Shown here piece by piece: positions 59,401 to 64,000 of a stretch of 64,000 nt of DNA; position 1 is the first letter of the stretch; the number at the start of each line of letters is the position of its first letter. The position numbers and the translations under genes are program-made. Below the pieces are notes generated by a model. That model was not told the origin of the DNA. It was given only the letters and a program-made list of their open reading frames with translations, and ran no database searches. The DNA lies in assembly GCA_033398695.1 (NCBI GenBank), contig CM065809.1, positions 88,455,644 to 88,519,643 of the forward strand, read 5' to 3'. The DNA comes from Orobanche coerulescens. Lineage: Eukaryota > Streptophyta > Magnoliopsida > Lamiales > Orobanchaceae.

Positions 59401-61259
59401 TCGTGACCAGCTAAATTGCAGGTGTTGGGAAACCAACCGCGAAGGTTCAAGCCCCACACTTACCCATAATGAGATCACCCAGTGACCGCGACCTACCGCT
59501 AAGGTTTCTGCCCCAAACCATCGAGCACTAGCCGAGACAAGCCTCCAAAACACAATTAATCACAAACAGCAATGATAACAAGATTACCGAATTCCCAAGA
59601 ATAATAGTGTGTTGCCTTGAGTCAGCCAACATGACAACAATAACTCACAGATGGGCACCTTCCTCGGCGGTCCCAATTCAAATACCTCGATTGCCTTGGA
59701 ATAGCCAACCGATAACAACGACTCAATGGATGGGAACTATCCTCGGCATTCCTAATTAAACACCACGATTGTCTTAGAAGGACCAATCAATAACAACGAC
59801 TCGGTGGGTGGGAACTATCCTCGACAGTCCTAATTTAATACCTCAATTGTTTTAGACCGAAAAATCGATAACAGCAAATCAACAGATGCCTCAATACATT
59901 TAAATGGTTACCGACGACGGAATTTATAATAAACTATGTCAATGCCTTCAATCGGCCAATACAACATCGATAGCCAAACACCAACATCAATAGCAACACT
60001 CCTATCGATAATCAAACATCAATATCAAAAATAACAATCGATACATTGATACCGCGAACCGGTTACTGACAACAACAATAACAACAAGACGATCAAAAAT
60101 AACATTTTTCATAACTACCGAAGGGTATCGTATCAAACAATCTCCTGATATCAACGAAAATCATGGAGAGACTACGTCTCTAAATGATACAACACATTCA
60201 TACACATACAAGATAACATTAGTCTCATTGACTAGTACAAGTATAAAACTTGCCTCAAACCGTAGGCAATGAAATCTTCCAACGAACGACGAACGGCGTC
60301 CTCCGACGATCACAAGTACTCGAACAACCTTGAATGAAATAAAATTCATTCAATAACACAATATCGATCGAAAACAATTATAATAGACAACCCCGATTCA
60401 AACACGAATCGATCAAGCCACACAAACGAATATCATAGTCGTCAACTATGAATTCTAACATCCTCCAATCACTCCAATGATTAATTAACATGATCATAAT
60501 GTTCTTAACACTTGTGAAAAACAATTCAACAAGGATTATCAAGAACAACAACAAATTAATCACCCTATAATGATAATATTACTAATATCATCGCTATCAC
60601 CTCAAGAACATCATCAATACAACTAACATGATGTCTCCACCAATATCGATCACCAATCCCTCAAGAATTTCAGATTAATCAACAAGATTAACTTAACCAT
60701 TTTAAGATTCTGATAATTATCTACATAACTCATCATAATCCTACACTAAATTGATTATAATCTCTCAAGAACAAAACCAACAACAATAATCATCTCAAAG
60801 CTATGTTAATCATCTAAGAATCTTAACATAACTCTCCATATACATGATTATAATCTCCAAGTATTCATAAACATCAAGAATACAATCAACCTCAAGTCAT
60901 CTACATCATATTTTTCATCATAAGTTCATAAAAACTATGAAGAATCATACTATCCTCCAACAACCCATGAATACACGAACTAATCAACCACAACATCATC
61001 ATAATCTCGAGTTCAACACAAGATTAGCCAACATACCTCTTGAAAGTGAAGAACAACCTCAAACCCTTCAAGAAACACTCCAATATTCAAGCTCCCAAGC
61101 TCCAATCAAAGTTAGAAAGCTCCAAAACAAGTTGGAAGGGGTTGGAAATCACTAAGGGGTGCAGAGGGATGATTTCTAGGGAGAGAAATTGAAAATGGAT
61201 CGTGAAGAAATGAAAGGCGAAACATGTATTTATAATCTGCACAGACTATTACGGCCGCT

Positions 61260-61620
61260 AACCTCCTTGTAATTTCATAACGTACGTTATATCCCTTATG
61301 TACATTATGCTCACACGTAGCGTACGCTACGTCCGGCCAGAACTCGCTGCCTCAGAATGGGGTATCCATTATGTACGTTAACAAATTACGTACTTAACCA
61401 ACCTCACCATTACGTGCGTTAACCTCCAGGTATAGTGTACATAATGTACGTTGACCTGCCTGTCCCAATCGAATCACGTGAATCTAGCCTAGCCCAGCCC
61501 CACACACCGAAAGTCAGGTCCGATCTGATATCCTATGTTACATACGTAACCAACATGGTTTAACGTATGTAACACTCCATCTGTAGCATACGCAATGCTA
61601 TGCATGTAGCGTACACTATG
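61260..61620 (-). promoter_or_regulatory. Palindrome array upstream of the element E TATA box
   Basis: Decayed TAACGTACGTTA, TAGCGTACGCTA, TTACGTGCGTTA and related 12-mers, immediately upstream (minus strand) of TATA at 61228-61235. Confidence 0.65.
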
Positions 61621-61830
61621 GCTAATATACTTATCCAAAAATCAAACTCACGAAGCAACAACCAATCGACAATTACAATACCGACGACAGTACAAATATT
61701 TCGATTCCGAAATATCCCAATACAATATAGATTGTATCAGTCAAATACAACAACACTTGTACAATTCCAGATGAATACTTACAACACAATAGCAAAATGA
61801 AAATGAAAAAAATTACCCCTGGATATTACA

Positions 61831-62508
61831 TACTCCCCTTAAAAAGAGTTTCGTCCCCGAAACTAAGGGTATACAGCTCGGGATATGAACTATCCATCGG
61901 GATCTGAAAACAACATCTCCAGAAATAGTCCTCAAAGCGAACAACTCCACCTGAGTAACGGGGCCAACCCCTCAGGTCCCCGTGTCTCCTTTGCCTGAAC
62001 AAGGCGAACATCAAGTGATAAACCACTCAACCAATAGATCAGTCAAATCATGACTCATCCTCTAGAGACCAGCCAGAAAGTCGTACCACCCGCATGACTT
62101 GTAACACCGGCGTACACATCCCGAGTGAGCCGCTCATTATACATGTATACAATCATTGGTGTACACTTCCTGTTCTCATCGGCATCGGACGCCCATGCAA
62201 TCACCGAATCACGTCACAGAAGGAAAACAACAACGCACATATATAGTCCTCGGGACCATATCAACTGCACACTCAAGTCCTCACAACTTGACATCTCGAA
62301 TCATCACGAGGTTTTACCGAGATTATCACAAAATCTCGGGTACAACACCAAAAGAAAGTAAAATCACATCAAAAATCTCAAATCTCAAGATTCTCAAACA
62401 CTATCATTATAATTGATCGACAACAAATGGTTCACAACCACAATACCACAATAGAGATTAAGTTAAACATTAATCCGAAAATCAAAGAAAGGAATACATA
62501 AATCAAGG
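61831..62508 (-). other. Element E region between polypurine block and gag, non-coding
   Basis: The first 36 bp carry the conserved coding-end/polypurine block (minus: SFGDETLFKG codons). The rest shows no recognisable domain. Pol is absent here, where 3-4 kb of coding sequence would be expected. Confidence 0.6.
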
Positions 62509-62632
62509 CTACATCTCAAGTGTACCCACCATTGATATCCTACAAATCATCAATCCCCTCCATCTCATCGATTCGAGGAGGACCCAAATCTGAGCTCGCT
62601 GCTCCTCCTCAGCTGTCCTTACCTCTGGCTCC

Positions 62633-63829
62633 CTAAGCCTGATAGGATCCCTTGGATGAAGTATGAACTGGAGTAAACAAATCTCTCGAGGCTCGTGAGC
62701 TCTCTCGAGATCTACTGACACTAGAACTCCTGCAGTATTTCTGGAGGTGTCCCTGTCTCCCACATAGAAAACAAGCAAAAGCTGGCATCGTACACCGAGT
62801 GCTAATGTTCCCCGCTGAATCACAATTAAAACAAAAAACAGTCGAATTCGTCGTCTGAGAGGAAGCTGCTTTCCCAGCGCTAAGACTATAAGAAAATGAC
62901 CTCTTGGATGTCGGAGCCCGATGTTCCTCTGGACGAACCGGCATCCAAGTCCTCTCACCAAAAGAAACTGAAGGGTTCGTCCGAGCAAGCTCCTTGATCA
63001 AAAGCTCTGCTCCAAGAGCCTTCTCGATGGATTCACCAAGTGAGTTACAATTATTATTGAACAACTGCATCCTCAACTGCGGGTTTAGCCTCTTGCTAAA
63101 ATACTTGATCTTATCCGCCTCAGTATGGATAATAGATGAAGCAAAATGAAGAAGTCCATGAAACTTCTCAGCAATGACAACAACACCCTCATCCTCGATG
63201 TATTCGGGGTTCAAAACCTCTAATAACTTGGCTTCACGAAGTGGAGCCGGATAATACCTCTCTAACATGAGAGTCTTGAACTCACCCCGAACATAATCAC
63301 GATCGATGGGTTTTACATAAAGCCACCAAGAATAAGCGCCCTTACACAAATAGTAATCCGCTACTGCCACCTTACTCTCTTCCGGAAACTGAACCATGTC
63401 GAAGAGTTTATCAAAATGTTCAAGCCAATGAACAATGTCAGCTGGTTCCGACGAACCCTCATAAGTAGGCGGCCTCTGATGAGAGATATCGCCAACAATC
63501 TGTTTCGTTCCCCCAGTCTGTCCATGAAGCGGCACCTGGAATCCCTGCTGCAGTGGACCACGAACCATCGAGGCCTGCATGGTTTCCACTATCTGTGTCA
63601 TCTGGGCCATCATGCTATTCATAAGTAAGAAAGTTTCGATGTGTCCACTCTCAGTCTGATTAGCTCCTCGAGCATGACCTTCTGAAGAAGAATCAGTCAT
63701 GTAGGTAACACCATCATCCTAACTCTGATCCATCTCGGCATATGCATGCGCATAAACATGAGGTTCTGGGTTTCAGCCGGCTCTGCAGCCTTTACTCCCC
63801 CTGTCACGTCCTCGGATTCCTCTTTCCAT
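62633..63829 (-). pseudogene. Gag of element E
   Basis: The main frame (63700-62633, 355 codons) contains DISHQRPPTYEGSSEPADIV, the capsid core (AYSWWLYVKP, FKTLMLERYYPAPLREAK) and two knuckles. CFNCDSAGNISTRC has the His changed to Asn; CFLCGRQGHLQKYC is complete. The original start is probably MERGIRGRDRG at 63829, separated from the main frame by stops. After the knuckles the frame ends without protease. It is closest in the window to the gag of D. Confidence 0.8.
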
Positions 63830-64000
63830 ACTGAAAGAATAATGTTCGATCATGATCATAGCTCAAATATGCCTCAACAGCCAATCCAGAATGCTAAGTC
63901 AATAGCCAAACACGAATATACATACTCAACAGATAAACAATCACATCAATCATGCTAATCATAGCCAATACAGAGCCTACATGCTCCAAAACAAATAATC
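63830..64000 (-). other. Leader of element E upstream of gag
   Basis: Non-coding; comparable to the leader of D at 43165-43577. Primer site and 5' LTR are beyond the window. Confidence 0.5.

Larger units (their letters stand above)
58976..61830 (-). repeat. Element E 3' LTR, right fragment
   Basis: Continues 50597-51291 after removal of F. It holds a 39-bp minisatellite (about 58985-59400), donor-like GAG/GTATGTTGGC at 61036 (minus), TATA (61228-61235, minus) and a palindrome array (about 61260-61620). Ends CTGGATATTACA. Confidence 0.8.
50597..64000 (-). mobile_element. Element E: pol-less Gypsy chromovirus derivative, continues past the window
   Basis: The left (3') LTR is 50597-51291 plus 58976-61830, about 3550 bp without the nested element F. 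The left terminal TG appears as TA (TATAACACCCCC). After the LTR come the coding-end/polypurine block (61831-61866), about 640 bp of unassigned DNA, and gag (62633-63829). There is no protease, RT or integrase between gag and the LTR, so pol has been deleted. The right LTR lies outside the window. Confidence 0.75.

Noticed and set aside
59019..59485. Long overlapping ORFs on both strands with repeated YHNEG/CDTAS motifs
   Set aside because: Produced by the 39-bp minisatellite, whose period is a multiple of three. Not a repeat protein.

Overview
This window is plant nuclear DNA built almost entirely of transposable elements. I see no host gene, rRNA, tRNA or CRISPR array. The evidence for a flowering plant with a large, repeat-rich genome is: Ty3/Gypsy chromoviruses with a C-terminal chromodomain, initiator-Met tRNA primer sites and LTRs of 2.2-3.8 kb; an Athila-like element primed by tRNA-Asp; Copia LTRs; and a CACTA transposon end. 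The species cannot be named from the sequence, and family names are by eye.

Layout: the window is a deep nest. The oldest visible substrate is a Copia-like (possibly SIRE-type) element: a degenerate acidic ORF on the minus strand (20566-21204 and 48524-49467) beside a plus-strand LTR (49468-50596). Left arm, outside to inside: a CACTA 3' end (19375-20565), a Gypsy element 'C' (13525-19374, minus), a tandem non-autonomous element 'LARD-B' (2052-13524, minus, LTR-internal-LTR-internal-LTR), and a Gypsy LTR 'LTR1' (1-2051, plus). Centre: a Copia solo LTR (21205-21772 + 47616-48523, minus) is split by an Athila-like element (21773-47615, plus). The Athila-like element carries 'LARD-A' in its internal region (25334-35374, plus, target duplication GAGCC). 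Its 3' LTR carries complete Gypsy element 'D' (35579-46480, minus, target duplication AAATC). Right arm: the Copia-like LTR is interrupted by pol-less Gypsy element 'E' (50597 to beyond the window, minus). The LTR of E is interrupted by Gypsy element 'F' (51292-58970, minus, target duplication CATCA).

How they relate: C and F have similar gag/protease sequences and share LTR repeats with coding-free LARD-A. D and E share a gag type, and LTR1 resembles the D LTR. Every coding element is broken: frameshifts in C and D, RT and integrase active-site changes in F, pol missing in E. The LARDs have no coding capacity and presumably relied on C/F- or D-type relatives for mobilisation.

Two unexpected features recur in all seven Gypsy-type LTR families. 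First, an array of 12-bp CpG-rich palindromes (TAGCGCACGCTA, TAGCGTACGCTA, TTACGTACGTAA and variants) lies directly upstream of the TATA box. Second, downstream of that TATA box is a good splice-donor sequence and, 1.1-2.2 kb later, a conserved block with branch-site, hairpin, pyrimidine tract and CAG/G features. Together these look like an intron lying inside the LTR. The unrelated Athila LTR has its own palindromic CCGCGG array in the corresponding promoter position.
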